A stretch of DNA of 64,000 bases from Celeribacter ethanolicus (GTDB taxonomy: Bacteria > Pseudomonadota > Alphaproteobacteria > Rhodobacterales > Rhodobacteraceae), in contig NZ_LRUC01000020.1 of NCBI RefSeq assembly GCF_001550095.1, forward strand, positions 124,001 through 188,000. The letters are read 5' to 3'. A program made the translations under genes and the position numbers. This document shows positions 18,123-26,571 of this stretch, in pieces (position 1 is the first letter of the stretch; each line of letters starts with the position of its first letter). Under the pieces are notes generated by a model. The model did not search any database, had not been told where the DNA came from, and saw only the letters and a list, made by a program, of their open reading frames with translations.

Positions 18123-19367
18123 TTGAAACAGAACGTACTCATCATCGGCGCCGGCGGCGTCGCTCAGGTCGTCGCGCATAAATGCGCCCAAAACAACGAT
18201 GTGCTTGGCGAAATTCATATCGCAAGCCGGACGCTTTCGAAATGCGAAGCGATCCTTGAGTCGGTCCGTGAAAAGGCCGCGATGAAACAGGAGGGCGTTC
18301 TTGAGGCCCATCAGGTCGACGCGATGGACAGCAAAGCCGTCGCCGCCCTGATCGAAAAAATCGGCGCTCAGATCGTGATCAACGTGGGTTCCGCATTCGT
18401 CAACATGACCGTGCTCGACGCCTGTATCGAGACGGGTGCGGCCTATATCGACACGGCCATTCACGAAGACCCGACCAAGATCTGCGAAACCCCGCCGTGG
18501 TATGGCAACTACGAGTGGAAGAAACGCGATCTCTGCGCGGAGAAAGGCGTCACCGCCATCCTCGGCGCCGGTTTCGATCCGGGGGTGGTGAACGCCTATG
18601 CGCGTTTCGCCATCGACATGATGGATGAGGTCAAATCCATCGACATCGTCGACATCAACGCCGGCTCCCACGGCAAATATTTCGCCACGAATTTCGACCC
18701 GGAGATCAACTTCCGCGAATTCACCGGCGTGGTCTACTACTGGGAAGACGGCCAGTGGAAAGAGAAAAAGATGTTCGAGTCTGGCCGCGACTGGGACCTT
18801 CCGGTCGTCGGCACCTGCCGCGCCTATCAGTCCGGCCATGACGAAGTGCATTCGCTCGCGACCAACTATCCGCAGGCCGATGTGCGCTTCTGGATGGGCT
18901 TTGGCGAGCATTACATCAATGTCTTCACCGTGCTCCAGAACCTCGGGCTTCTCTCCGAACAGCCGGTGAAAACCGCGGAAGGGCTTGAAGTCGTGCCGCT
19001 CAAGGTCGTCAAGGCCGTGCTGCCCGACCCGTCGTCTCTGGCGCCGAATTACGAGGGCAAGACCTGCATCGGCGATCTGGTCAAAGGCACCAAGGATGGC
19101 AAGGATTTCGAGGTCTTTGTCTATAACGTCGCGGACCACAAAGAGGCCTATGAAGAGGTCGGCTCGCAGGGCATTTCCTACACCGCAGGCGTACCACCCG
19201 TCGCCGCCGCCATGCTGATCGCCTCGGGCGAATGGGATGCGGGCACGATGAAAAACGTCGAGGAACTGGACCCGAAACCGTTCTTTACGCTGCTCGACAA
19301 GATCGGCCTTCCGACCCGCGTGCAAATCGGCGGGCTTGGCGGCGAAGACAAGGCCTGGGACGCCTGA
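18123..19367 (+). CDS. Carboxynorspermidine/carboxyspermidine dehydrogenase (saccharopine dehydrogenase family)
   Basis: NADPH-dependent enzyme of 414 residues that condenses aspartate semialdehyde with a diamine. The Rossmann motif VLIIGAGGVAQVVAHK begins at residue 5; GAAYIDTA and ILGAGFDPGVVNAY are typical of the saccharopine dehydrogenase/CASDH family. The gene starts with TTG at 18123: AAGGGGG lies nine bases upstream and no ATG or GTG gives a sensible N-terminus. Its partner nspC is directly upstream and a terminator follows. Together they make spermidine or norspermidine without S-adenosylmethionine decarboxylase. Confidence 0.9.
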   Translation: MKQNVLIIGAGGVAQVVAHKCAQNNDVLGEIHIASRTLSKCEAILESVREKAAMKQEGVLEAHQVDAMDSKAVAALIEKIGAQIVINVGSAFVNMTVLDACIETGAAYIDTAIHEDPTKICETPPWYGNYEWKKRDLCAEKGVTAILGAGFDPGVVNAYARFAIDMMDEVKSIDIVDINAGSHGKYFATNFDPEINFREFTGVVYYWEDGQWKEKKMFESGRDWDLPVVGTCRAYQSGHDEVHSLATNYPQADVRFWMGFGEHYINVFTVLQNLGLLSEQPVKTAEGLEVVPLKVVKAVLPDPSSLAPNYEGKTCIGDLVKGTKDGKDFEVFVYNVADHKEAYEEVGSQGISYTAGVPPVAAAMLIASGEWDAGTMKNVEELDPKPFFTLLDKIGLPTRVQIGGLGGEDKAWDA

Positions 19368-19397
19368 GCACGGATCAAACCGTTCAAAACCCGAACC

Positions 19398-19424
19398 AAA
19401 GACCCGCATTTCGCGGGTCTTTTC
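19398..19424 (+). terminator. Intrinsic terminator after the polyamine operon
   Basis: Stem AAAGACCCGC/GCGGGTCTTT with a five-base loop and terminal T-run, 30 bases after the dehydrogenase stop. Confidence 0.9.
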
Positions 19425-19489
19425 GTGTCATTTAAGCGAATGGAAAGGCGAATCGGCCAGCCTGCCCCTGAATCATATCTGAGGCTCTC

Positions 19490-20377
19490 ATGCGCGTACT
19501 GTTTCCCTTCCTCCTGTCTCTCCTGCTGAGCCTCGCGTTTTTGCCCGACACGGCGCTCGCCGACACCGCAACCGGCTATGACCGTCAAATCCAAATGATC
19601 GGACGCCAGAGCAGCCTTGGCCATCGCCTCGTGCGGAGCCTGTGTTTCGCGCAGGCCGGGATCGACACCGCCCGCAATCTCCGTGTCATCGAAGACAGCC
19701 GCACGGAGGTCCGAAACACCCTCCACACCCTTCTCGAGGGCGATCCCACCCGCGGCATCGCCGCCATCGACAACAGCAATATCCGCACCCAGATCGGGTC
19801 TCTCGAAAAGGTCTGGAACGCGCTCGACAAAAAGACCACGGCCTTTCTCGACGGCACGGCAATGAGCGACGAAGAGGTCATAAAGATGACCTTCAAGGCG
19901 GAGTCTCTCGAAAAACTCTGGCGCAATGTCAGCCAGTCGCTCGAAACCATGACCTCCATCGACAGCACGCCCGAAAACCTCGCCCGCGCCCGCATCATCG
20001 TCACCGCGACCGATCAGAACCGCCTCTTGCAACAGGCGGGCAAGGACGCCTGCCTGATCCATCTCGCAGGCGGCGCTGCCGAAGCGGGCCATCAGGTCGA
20101 AGAACTCAACGCGGCGCTCGCCACCTTCGATCGCAACATTTTCGATCTGACCTTCGTTCGCCCCGCCGCCATCAATGCGTCGCCGCAACCCGAGGCGATG
20201 GAACAGGCCGCCTTCGACACCTGGCAGACCTGGGTCGGGCTCGAATCCCTGTTTCAGGGCGTGAGCCACCCCGGCAAGGACGAACGGCTCGACATGCTGC
20301 TGCCGGAGATTTCCTTCACCGTCGAATATCTCGATCAGGCATTGCAGGACACACTCGAGGTGTTCCTGAGCCTGTGA
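19490..20377 (+). CDS. Exported protein with PilJ-type helical sensor-like domains
   Basis: Protein of 295 residues with a signal peptide (long leucine-rich core, cleavage probably after ALA near residue 24). The mature part is mostly helical. Residues about 35-110, with RQSSLGHRLVRSLCFA, resemble the N-terminal sensor module of type IV pilus methyl-accepting proteins (PilJ/NarX-like), and residues about 175-250 (QNRLLQQAGKDACLI) look like a second, weaker copy. No signalling domain follows, so it is a free periplasmic protein; its partner is unknown. GAGG sits five bases before the ATG. It ends 7 bases from the convergent ZIP transporter gene. Confidence 0.7.
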   Translation: MRVLFPFLLSLLLSLAFLPDTALADTATGYDRQIQMIGRQSSLGHRLVRSLCFAQAGIDTARNLRVIEDSRTEVRNTLHTLLEGDPTRGIAAIDNSNIRTQIGSLEKVWNALDKKTTAFLDGTAMSDEEVIKMTFKAESLEKLWRNVSQSLETMTSIDSTPENLARARIIVTATDQNRLLQQAGKDACLIHLAGGAAEAGHQVEELNAALATFDRNIFDLTFVRPAAINASPQPEAMEQAAFDTWQTWVGLESLFQGVSHPGKDERLDMLLPEISFTVEYLDQALQDTLEVFLSL

Positions 20378-20384
20378 CGTCCCC

Positions 20385-21158
20385 TCAGCCGAGCGCCACG
20401 TCAAGCACCATCATCAGGATCAGGCCGGTCAACAACCCGGCCGTGGCGTAATTCTGATAGCCGTTGCGATGAGTCTCGGGGATGATCTCGTGGCTGATGA
20501 TATACAGCATCGCCCCTGCGGCAAAGCTCAGCCCCCAGGGCAGCACATGCACCGACACATGCACAAGGCCGACGCCAAGCGCTCCGCCCACCGGCTCGAT
20601 CAGCCCGGTCAGGAGCGCCAGACCGAAGCTCCGGAGACGGCCATAGCCCTGTCCCCGCAGCGCCACGGCCACCGCCAGTCCTTCGGGCGCGTTCTGCAAC
20701 CCGATGCCGGTCGCGAGCGACATGCCATTGGTGACATTCCCGCCGCCAAAGCCGATGCCCACCGCCATGCCCTCGGGAAAATTGTGAATGGTGATGGCGA
20801 TGACGAACAGCCAAATCTTCGACAATGCGCCCGGATCTGCCCCCTCCGGCCCGGTGACGAAATGCTCATGCGGCAGGGTCTCGTTCAGAACCGCCACAAG
20901 CCCCGCGCCCAGCGCCACCCCCGCCGCCGCGATCAGCGCCGACAGCCATTTGGACTCGTACAACACCTCCGCAGCGTCGAGCCCCGGCATCAGCAGCGAA
21001 AAGAACGAGGCGGAAATCATCACCCCGGCGGCAAAGCCCAGAAGCATGTCATAGGTGCGCTTCGACATCGACTTGTCGAACAGCACCGGGATCGCCCCTG
21101 CCCCGGTCATGAGCCCGGCCCCGAGCGACGCCAGTATTCCGATCCAGATCACACTCAT
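20385..21158 (-). CDS. ZIP-family divalent metal transporter (ZupT-like)
   Basis: Inner-membrane protein of 257 residues with about eight hydrophobic segments. The metal-binding helix IV motif HNFPEG and the helix V motif NAPEG are both visible, and HEIIPE lies near the C-terminus. ZIP proteins take up zinc and related divalent ions such as iron or manganese. It is transcribed alone on the minus strand, away from lldD. No Zur- or Fur-like site was recognised upstream. Confidence 0.92.
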   Translation of the reverse strand: MSVIWIGILASLGAGLMTGAGAIPVLFDKSMSKRTYDMLLGFAAGVMISASFFSLLMPGLDAAEVLYESKWLSALIAAAGVALGAGLVAVLNETLPHEHFVTGPEGADPGALSKIWLFVIAITIHNFPEGMAVGIGFGGGNVTNGMSLATGIGLQNAPEGLAVAVALRGQGYGRLRSFGLALLTGLIEPVGGALGVGLVHVSVHVLPWGLSFAAGAMLYIISHEIIPETHRNGYQNYATAGLLTGLILMMVLDVALG

Positions 21159-21251
21159 GACACCCTCTCATTTCGCGCTCACACTGTCCGCTTTCACCCC
21201 AAGACACCAGAGACAACCGGATTGCACCTTGGCTCCGCCCGGAATATGTGC

Positions 21252-21278
21252 GAATTGGTTCGCCAAGCAAACCAATTC
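21252..21278 (+). promoter_or_regulatory. Inverted repeat, candidate operator of lldD
   Basis: GAATTGGTT (21252-21260) and AACCAATTC (21270-21278) form a perfect 9-base dyad with a 9-base spacer, ending 25 bases before the lldD start. Half-sites of the TTGGT/ACCAA kind are used by GntR-family lactate regulators, so control of lldD is plausible. The identity of the regulator is inferred and no regulator gene lies next to it. Confidence 0.6.
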
Positions 21279-21303
21279 TCCGCAATAACCCCGGGAGAGC
21301 ACC

Positions 21304-22467
21304 ATGCCCGTCATCACCAATATCGACGACCTGAAACGGCTGCACAAAAGGCGCACGCCGAAGATGTTCTATGACTATTGCGAAAGCGGCTCCTGGACCG
21401 AGCAGACCTTTCGCGAAAACGTGTCGGATTTCGATCAGATCCGCCTGCGCCAACGCGTCGCCGTCGATATGGAGGGCCGCTCCACCGCCACGAAAATGAT
21501 CGGCCAGGACGTCGCGATGCCCGTGGCGCTCGCCCCGGTCGGCCTCACCGGCATGCAGCGCGCCGATGGCGAGATCAAGGCGGCGAAAGCGGCGGAGAAA
21601 TTCGGCGTGCCCTTCACGCTCTCGACCATGTCGATCTGTTCGATCGAAGACGTCGCCGCCCACACCACGAAACCCTTCTGGTTTCAGCTCTATGTGATGC
21701 GCGATCAGGACTTCCTGAAAAACATCATCCAGCGCGCCAAGGACGCCGGTGTCTCCGCCCTCGTGCTCACCCTCGATCTGCAAATCCTCGGCCAGCGCCA
21801 CAAGGACCTGAAAAACGGCCTCTCCGCCCCGCCGAAACTCACCCCCGCCGTGCTCGCCGATCTGGCGACGAAATGGAGCTGGGGGCTCGAAATGCTTCAG
21901 ACCAAACGTCGCGGTTTCGGCAACATCATCGGCCACGCCAAGAACGTCGACGATCCGTCCTCCCTGTTCAAATGGACCGCCGAGCAATTCGATCCGCGTC
22001 TCGACTGGGGCAAGATCGAAGCCATCAAGAAGATGTGGGGCGGGCCTTTGATCCTCAAGGGCGTGATGGAGCCGGAAGATGCCGTGATGGCCGCGAAAAC
22101 CGGCTGCGACGCCATTGTCGTGTCGAACCACGGCGGGCGGCAGTTGGACGGCGCGCTTTCCTCGATCCGCGCCCTGCCGCCGATCCTAGACGCGGTGGGC
22201 GACAGTGTCGAAGTGCATCTCGACAGCGGCATCCGTTCCGGTCAGGACGTGCTCAAGGCGATAGCGATGGGCGCGAAAGGCACCTACATCGGCCGCGCCT
22301 TCATCCACGGCCTCGGCGCCATGGGCGAAGAGGGCGTGACCAAGGCGCTCGAAGTGATCCACAAGGAAATGGACATTTCCATGGCGCTCTGCGGGCGCAA
22401 ACATATCGAGGAGGTGGATCGCGACATCCTGCGCGTGCCGGAAGATTTCGCCGGTCGCTGGGCCTGA
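21304..22467 (+). CDS. lldD: L-lactate dehydrogenase (quinone/cytochrome), FMN-dependent
   Basis: FMN enzyme of 387 residues of the alpha-hydroxyacid oxidase family, oxidising L-lactate to pyruvate at the membrane. The FMN/substrate motif SNHGGRQLDGA (with the catalytic His) is near residue 277, and LDSGIRSGQDVLKA and GAKGTYIGRAF bind the FMN phosphate. The tyrosine near residue 23 and the motif FWFQLYV are also as expected. GGGAGA precedes the ATG. A dyad repeat upstream may be its operator, and a bidirectional terminator follows. Related family members use glycolate or mandelate, so specificity is inferred from overall similarity. Confidence 0.88.
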   Translation: MPVITNIDDLKRLHKRRTPKMFYDYCESGSWTEQTFRENVSDFDQIRLRQRVAVDMEGRSTATKMIGQDVAMPVALAPVGLTGMQRADGEIKAAKAAEKFGVPFTLSTMSICSIEDVAAHTTKPFWFQLYVMRDQDFLKNIIQRAKDAGVSALVLTLDLQILGQRHKDLKNGLSAPPKLTPAVLADLATKWSWGLEMLQTKRRGFGNIIGHAKNVDDPSSLFKWTAEQFDPRLDWGKIEAIKKMWGGPLILKGVMEPEDAVMAAKTGCDAIVVSNHGGRQLDGALSSIRALPPILDAVGDSVEVHLDSGIRSGQDVLKAIAMGAKGTYIGRAFIHGLGAMGEEGVTKALEVIHKEMDISMALCGRKHIEEVDRDILRVPEDFAGRWA

Positions 22468-22471
22468 ATCC

Positions 22472-22494
22472 AAAGGCGCCCTCAGGGCGCCTTT
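22472..22494. terminator. Bidirectional terminator between lldD and the MFS gene
   Basis: Perfect 10-base stem AAAGGCGCCC/GGGCGCCTTT with a three-base loop. The loop TCA at 22482-22484 is the reverse complement of the stop codon of the minus-strand MFS gene, so the hairpin includes the last codons of that gene. Confidence 0.85.
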
Positions 22495-23663
22495 GACACC
22501 AACCGCCCGGTGCGGGACATCCGCTCGAATTGCATCACCGCAGGGGCGACCAGGGCCAGCAACAGCGCAAGCGCCAGAAACGCCCCGCGCAGCCCGACAT
22601 GTTCCGCCAGAAATCCCATGGCGGAGGGGCCGACGAAAAACCCCGTGAATCCGACCATCCAGGCCCGCGACAGTGCCAGATTGCGCTGACGCCGGTGCAC
22701 CCGCTTGCCCAGAAGCGAGGTCGCCGTCGGCACGATCACCGCAAGCCCCGCCGCCGCGATGCCGATGCCCGAAAGCGCCACGCCCTGGCCCTGCGCCGAA
22801 GACAAAAGGAACACCCCGGTCATCGCCAGAAGCCCGGACCACAAAAGCACCCGCGCCTCGCCAAAGCGCTGCGTGGTGACATAGCCCAGAAGCCGGAAAC
22901 AACCCATCACGAGCCCCAGCATGGCCGGGCCGAATGCCCCATGCCCCGCCGCCACGCCGAGATCGCGTTCGAGGAAGATCGACGACCAGGTGTCGACCGC
23001 ATTCTCCCCCACGAAAGAGGCAAAGAGCATCACCGCGATCAAAACGATCGCCCGCCACGGCAAGCCCCCCGTGACCGGCGCCTCGTCCGGATCGTCCGGC
23101 ACCTCCTCCCAGCCACGCTCCCATGTCAGCACCGACAGCCCCGCCACAACCAGCCCCATGAGCGGAAAGATCACCTCCATCGCCACGCCATGCGCCCGCA
23201 GCGTGCCGGTCACAAAGGCCGACAGCCCGAAGGCCAGCGAAAACGCCCCGTGGTTGAGGTTCATCAGATGCAGCCCCGATGTCCCCTCAAGCGAGGAAAT
23301 CCGCAGGTTGGCGTTGATGTCGAAACTGCCGATGGACATGCCCATGGCCGCCATCACGACAAACAACATGACAGAAGACTGCGCCACCACCGGCAATTGC
23401 AGCGCCAGGACCGAAAACACCCCCAGCACCGGCAAGACCCGGTGCCCCAGAAGGGCAAACAGCCGGGGGGCCGCGAAAATCGCCAACATGCCACCGGCGG
23501 CGGAGCCCAGAAGCGCCAGCCCGAACAGCGCATCCGATGCCCCCGTCTGCGCCTTGATCGCTGGCACCATGGCCGAAAAACAACCCCAGCTTACCCCAGT
23601 GGCACTCAAAGCCATCAGCGGCGCACGCGACACCGCGAGGGCGCGAAAAAGAGAATGAGCCAT
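22482..23663 (-). CDS. MFS transporter
   Basis: Inner-membrane protein of 393 residues with about twelve hydrophobic segments in two halves separated by a hydrophilic loop (EEVPDDPDEAPVTGG, near residue 195). The overall pattern is that of the FucP/YbjJ-like group of the major facilitator superfamily, which includes sugar uptake and efflux proteins; no substrate can be read. ATG at 23663 has GGGAGCG upstream and removes an unlikely hydrophilic N-terminal extension. It converges on lldD with a shared terminator, so the two are separate units. Confidence 0.88.
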   Translation of the reverse strand: MAHSLFRALAVSRAPLMALSATGVSWGCFSAMVPAIKAQTGASDALFGLALLGSAAGGMLAIFAAPRLFALLGHRVLPVLGVFSVLALQLPVVAQSSVMLFVVMAAMGMSIGSFDINANLRISSLEGTSGLHLMNLNHGAFSLAFGLSAFVTGTLRAHGVAMEVIFPLMGLVVAGLSVLTWERGWEEVPDDPDEAPVTGGLPWRAIVLIAVMLFASFVGENAVDTWSSIFLERDLGVAAGHGAFGPAMLGLVMGCFRLLGYVTTQRFGEARVLLWSGLLAMTGVFLLSSAQGQGVALSGIGIAAAGLAVIVPTATSLLGKRVHRRQRNLALSRAWMVGFTGFFVGPSAMGFLAEHVGLRGAFLALALLLALVAPAVMQFERMSRTGRLVSKAP

Positions 23664-23814
23664 GGAGCGCTCCCGAATTGTCACGAAACTCCGCCCGGTC
23701 CAGAATAAAACCAAAGCGCTTTGGCAACTTACGCTCCCGGTCTTCCCTCGCACAAGAAAAAACTGCGCCAGGACCTGTGCCCTAGCGCAGCCGGCATTTG
23801 CAATTCCGTCACCC

Positions 23815-25428
23815 TCAGGGCGTGACGTCGAGCGCTTCCCCGGCGATCACCTCAAACGGAACATGCGGCTGACTGCCGTCCTCCATCCGCAGCTCAAGCG
23901 CATAACCCCCGGCGGCCATCGCCACCTCTGCCGTCCCGGGACGGCGGGAGAACACCACCTCCCCCGTCGCGTCCAGCACCGCCCAGCGCGCCAAGCCGGC
24001 CCCCTCGACATCGAACCGCACCGGCGCGGCGTTCAACGCGATCACTGGGGCCACGACCTCGTCCGCCGCCACGACAAACGGCATCTCGACCTCAATCCCG
24101 TCGAGCTTCGCTTTTGCGATATACGTCCCAGCAGGCAGTTTGATGCTTTGCCCTGCCACCACCTGCGAGACATGCGCCCCGCTCGTGGTCTCGGCGAATT
24201 TGACCATGACGCGCGCATCAACCTCCGTGCCGTTTTCGGCCCAGACCACCTTGGGCGCCACAGTGCCAAAGGCAAAACTCAACTCGACCGTCCGGCTCTC
24301 CCCGGCCTTGAGCATCACCTCGGTCTCGACCTCGACACCCGCCGCTTTCTTCGCGGACACCGTCGTGCGCCCCGCCGGGAAATAGAAGGTCTCGCCGGAA
24401 TTCCCGGCCAGCGCCGTACCCTTGACACCCTCAATGCGAAAGCGCTCATCGCTTGGCACCTGATCTTCGCCCTCGAAAATCAAAACCGTCACCCGCGCCA
24501 TATCGAGATCGAAATGGACAGCGTTGTCCTGATCCTCCAGCACGTCGAGCTGCTGCGTAAACTCCCAGCTCCCGACCCGCAGCGTCACGTCATAGACCCC
24601 GGCAGGCACGTCGAACACCGGTTCCGCCCCGCGTTCCCGATCGGCGACCTTGCCTGTGTCGACATTGCGCACCGTCCAACTCACACCGGGATCGCGCAAC
24701 AGCGGTCCGTTCGGAGACAGAGATGCCGTCGCGCTCAACGTCGTTGCCGGAACGGCTTCGGGCTTGGGCGTCTCGATCACCACAGCCTCCTGCACCGGCG
24801 GAAGCACCGTCGCCCCAAGCGCCTCTTTGAGACCTTCGGCATTCCCGGCATCGAAATATTGCCCGCCTGTGCCCTCCGCCAGACAGGCCACCTGTGCGCC
24901 TTCTTCCTCGGTCAACCCGAAGCCCACCACATGCACCTTGAGATCGACCCCGCTCTGCGCCAGCGCCTGTGCCAGCGCACAAGGGTCGGCGTCACAGGTC
25001 TCGATCCCGTCGGTTACAAGCACCACCGCGCCCGAAGCTGCATCAGATCCGGCGCCCAACTCCGCCGCCGCCTGCCGTACCGCTTCGGTCAGAGGCGTCT
25101 TGCCTTTGGGATTGATCCGCGACACCTTGTCGAAAATCGCCTCCGCCGTGCCCGGTTTCGGCGCCGCGATCCGCTCGATATCGCCACAATCGCCCTTGCG
25201 CCGGTGCCCGTAGGCGATGAGGCCAAGCTCAGCCTCTTCCGGCAGCTCCGTCAACACCTCGCCCAGCACGTCGCGGGCGATGACGATCTTGTTGGTGCCG
25301 TCGATCTGGCCCCACATGGAACCCGAGGCATCGAGCACGATCATCGTCCGGTCCGCCGCCACGGCACCGCTTGCCCCGATCCCGAGCAGAAAGCCACAGA
25401 TCACAGAAAACAAATTTGAGAATTTCAT
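23815..25428 (-). CDS. Exported von Willebrand factor A domain protein
   Basis: Protein of 537 residues with a signal peptide ending near AVA (residue 24). The vWA domain follows directly: LDASGS (MIDAS residues), KGKTPLTEAV and VTDGIETCDADPC place the metal-ion-dependent adhesion site within residues 30-190. The remaining 300 residues are beta-rich with repeated segments such as LPAGTYIAKAKL and VPAGVYDVTLRV that suggest carboxypeptidase-regulatory-like beta domains. It is periplasmic or cell-surface located and binds an unknown ligand. ATG at 25428 with GGGGGGA upstream is chosen. The gene stands alone on the minus strand. Confidence 0.85.
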   Translation of the reverse strand: MKFSNLFSVICGFLLGIGASGAVAADRTMIVLDASGSMWGQIDGTNKIVIARDVLGEVLTELPEEAELGLIAYGHRRKGDCGDIERIAAPKPGTAEAIFDKVSRINPKGKTPLTEAVRQAAAELGAGSDAASGAVVLVTDGIETCDADPCALAQALAQSGVDLKVHVVGFGLTEEEGAQVACLAEGTGGQYFDAGNAEGLKEALGATVLPPVQEAVVIETPKPEAVPATTLSATASLSPNGPLLRDPGVSWTVRNVDTGKVADRERGAEPVFDVPAGVYDVTLRVGSWEFTQQLDVLEDQDNAVHFDLDMARVTVLIFEGEDQVPSDERFRIEGVKGTALAGNSGETFYFPAGRTTVSAKKAAGVEVETEVMLKAGESRTVELSFAFGTVAPKVVWAENGTEVDARVMVKFAETTSGAHVSQVVAGQSIKLPAGTYIAKAKLDGIEVEMPFVVAADEVVAPVIALNAAPVRFDVEGAGLARWAVLDATGEVVFSRRPGTAEVAMAAGGYALELRMEDGSQPHVPFEVIAGEALDVTP

Positions 25429-25730
25429 ACGTCCCCCCATCTTGGCGCCGTCTTGTCCCCAACCTTGTCGTGCCGCCATCGTCGATCCATGAGAGGCTGA
25501 GACAACAGTCCGGGGGCCGGCCTCACGACATTCAATTGCGCGCATATGTTTACGCCGATCTCACTGCGAAAACACGGGGAAAACCCCGGAAAAAGCCCCT
25601 GAAAGGCCCCCGAAAGGCGGACAAACCGGACGAAATAGCCCTTTCCATTTCACCGATTCCCGTGTAAGGCCACGGCTTCACGCGGGACTACAGCCTTGGA
25701 GGAGTCCCGCCTTAACCTAGGAGAATTAAA
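25429..25730 (+). other. Divergent intergenic region upstream of rplY with phased A-tracts
   Basis: About 300 bases between the vWA gene and rplY. Five short A-tracts start at 25569, 25580, 25590, 25602 and 25613, spaced 10-12 bases, the arrangement that produces intrinsic DNA curvature. A hairpin at 25682-25710 lies in the probable rplY leader. No gene was found. Confidence 0.5.
25682..25710 (+). promoter_or_regulatory. Leader hairpin upstream of rplY
   Basis: GCGGGACT (25682-25689) pairs perfectly with AGTCCCGC (25703-25710) across a 13-base loop, ending 20 bases before the rplY ATG. There is no T-run, so it is not a simple terminator; a role in translation or in L25 autoregulation is possible but unproven. 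Confidence 0.45.
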
Positions 25731-26348
25731 ATGGCTGGTGAGATTCCTGATCTTATTGCCGTGGAACGTGTGGGGACAGGCAAGGGCGCCGCTCGCAAAG
25801 CTCGTCGTGAGGGCTACGTTCCGGGGATCGTGTATGGCGACGACAAAGAGCCGCTTCCGATCAACATCAAGTTCAACGAACTGCTGAAACGCCTGAAACA
25901 GGGCCGTTTCCTGTCCACGCTCTTCAACCTCAAGGTTGAAGGTCAGGACGACGTTCGTGTGATCTGCCGTGGCGTGCAACGCGACGTCGTGAAAGACCTT
26001 CCGACCCACGTCGATTTCATGCGCCTGCACCGCAACTCCCGCATCAACCTCTTCATCCCCGTTGTCATCACCGGCGAAGAAGCGGCTCCGGGCATCAAAC
26101 GCGGCGGTGTCGTGACCCACGTCCGTTCCGACGTCGAGCTGATCGTGACCGCGTCCGACATTCCGGACCACATCACGCTGGACATCACCGGCGGCAAAAT
26201 CGGCGATGTGTACCACATCTCCGACGTCACCCTGCCGGAAGGCGTCAAGCCGGTCATCGAGCGTGACTTCGTGATCGCCAACATCGCGGCTCCGGCCGGC
26301 CTCGGCGGCGGTTCCGACGAGGAAGAAGAAGCCACTGCGGAAGAATAA
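25731..26348 (+). CDS. rplY: 50S ribosomal protein L25/general stress protein Ctc
   Basis: Ribosomal protein of 205 residues that binds 5S rRNA. This is the long (Ctc/TL5) form: an N-terminal L25 domain ([21 protein letters not shown] at the start) followed by a C-terminal beta domain and an acidic tail ([11 protein letters not shown]). GGAG lies about eight bases before the ATG. The tail and length agree with other alphaproteobacterial members. A terminator follows, and pth lies 223 bases downstream, the usual order. Confidence 0.96.
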   Translation: MAGEIPDLIAVERVGTGKGAARKARREGYVPGIVYGDDKEPLPINIKFNELLKRLKQGRFLSTLFNLKVEGQDDVRVICRGVQRDVVKDLPTHVDFMRLHRNSRINLFIPVVITGEEAAPGIKRGGVVTHVRSDVELIVTASDIPDHITLDITGGKIGDVYHISDVTLPEGVKPVIERDFVIANIAAPAGLGGGSDEEEEATAEE

Positions 26349-26376
26349 TTCCACAGTCGTCTTCGGACAGATTTGA

Positions 26377-26406
26377 AACGCGGGTCTCTCGGGGCCCGCG
26401 TTTTTC
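26377..26406 (+). terminator. Intrinsic terminator after rplY
   Basis: Stem AAACGCGGG/CCCGCGTTT closing a 10-base loop, followed by further T residues, 29 bases after the rplY stop. Confidence 0.88.
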
Positions 26407-26441
26407 TTTGCGCAAACCGCCCGGACAGTTACCGCAGGGGT

Positions 26442-26480
26442 CCGACAAAAGTCCGACACAAAGCCGACGCAAATCCGACT
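26442..26480 (+). repeat. Four short repeats with an 11-base period upstream of pth
   Basis: The hexamer TCCGAC (GCCGAC in the third copy) begins at 26442, 26453, 26464 and 26475, an exact 11-base period, so all copies face the same side of the helix. The array starts 130 bases before the pth start codon. It may be a binding site for a protein that contacts successive turns; function unknown. Confidence 0.55.
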
Positions 26481-26571
26481 GCGGAAAATCCCTCTCTGAC
26501 GGCAAGAGATTGCATGCCCCCGCCCCCGCCCATATGGTGCCGGTAACATGTTACAAGAGGGGAGAGGGGCC

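Noticed and set aside
22530-23708. Long plus-strand frame opposite the MFS gene.
   Set aside because: It is rich in Arg, His and Pro as expected of a shadow frame in high-GC DNA and opposes a clear membrane protein.
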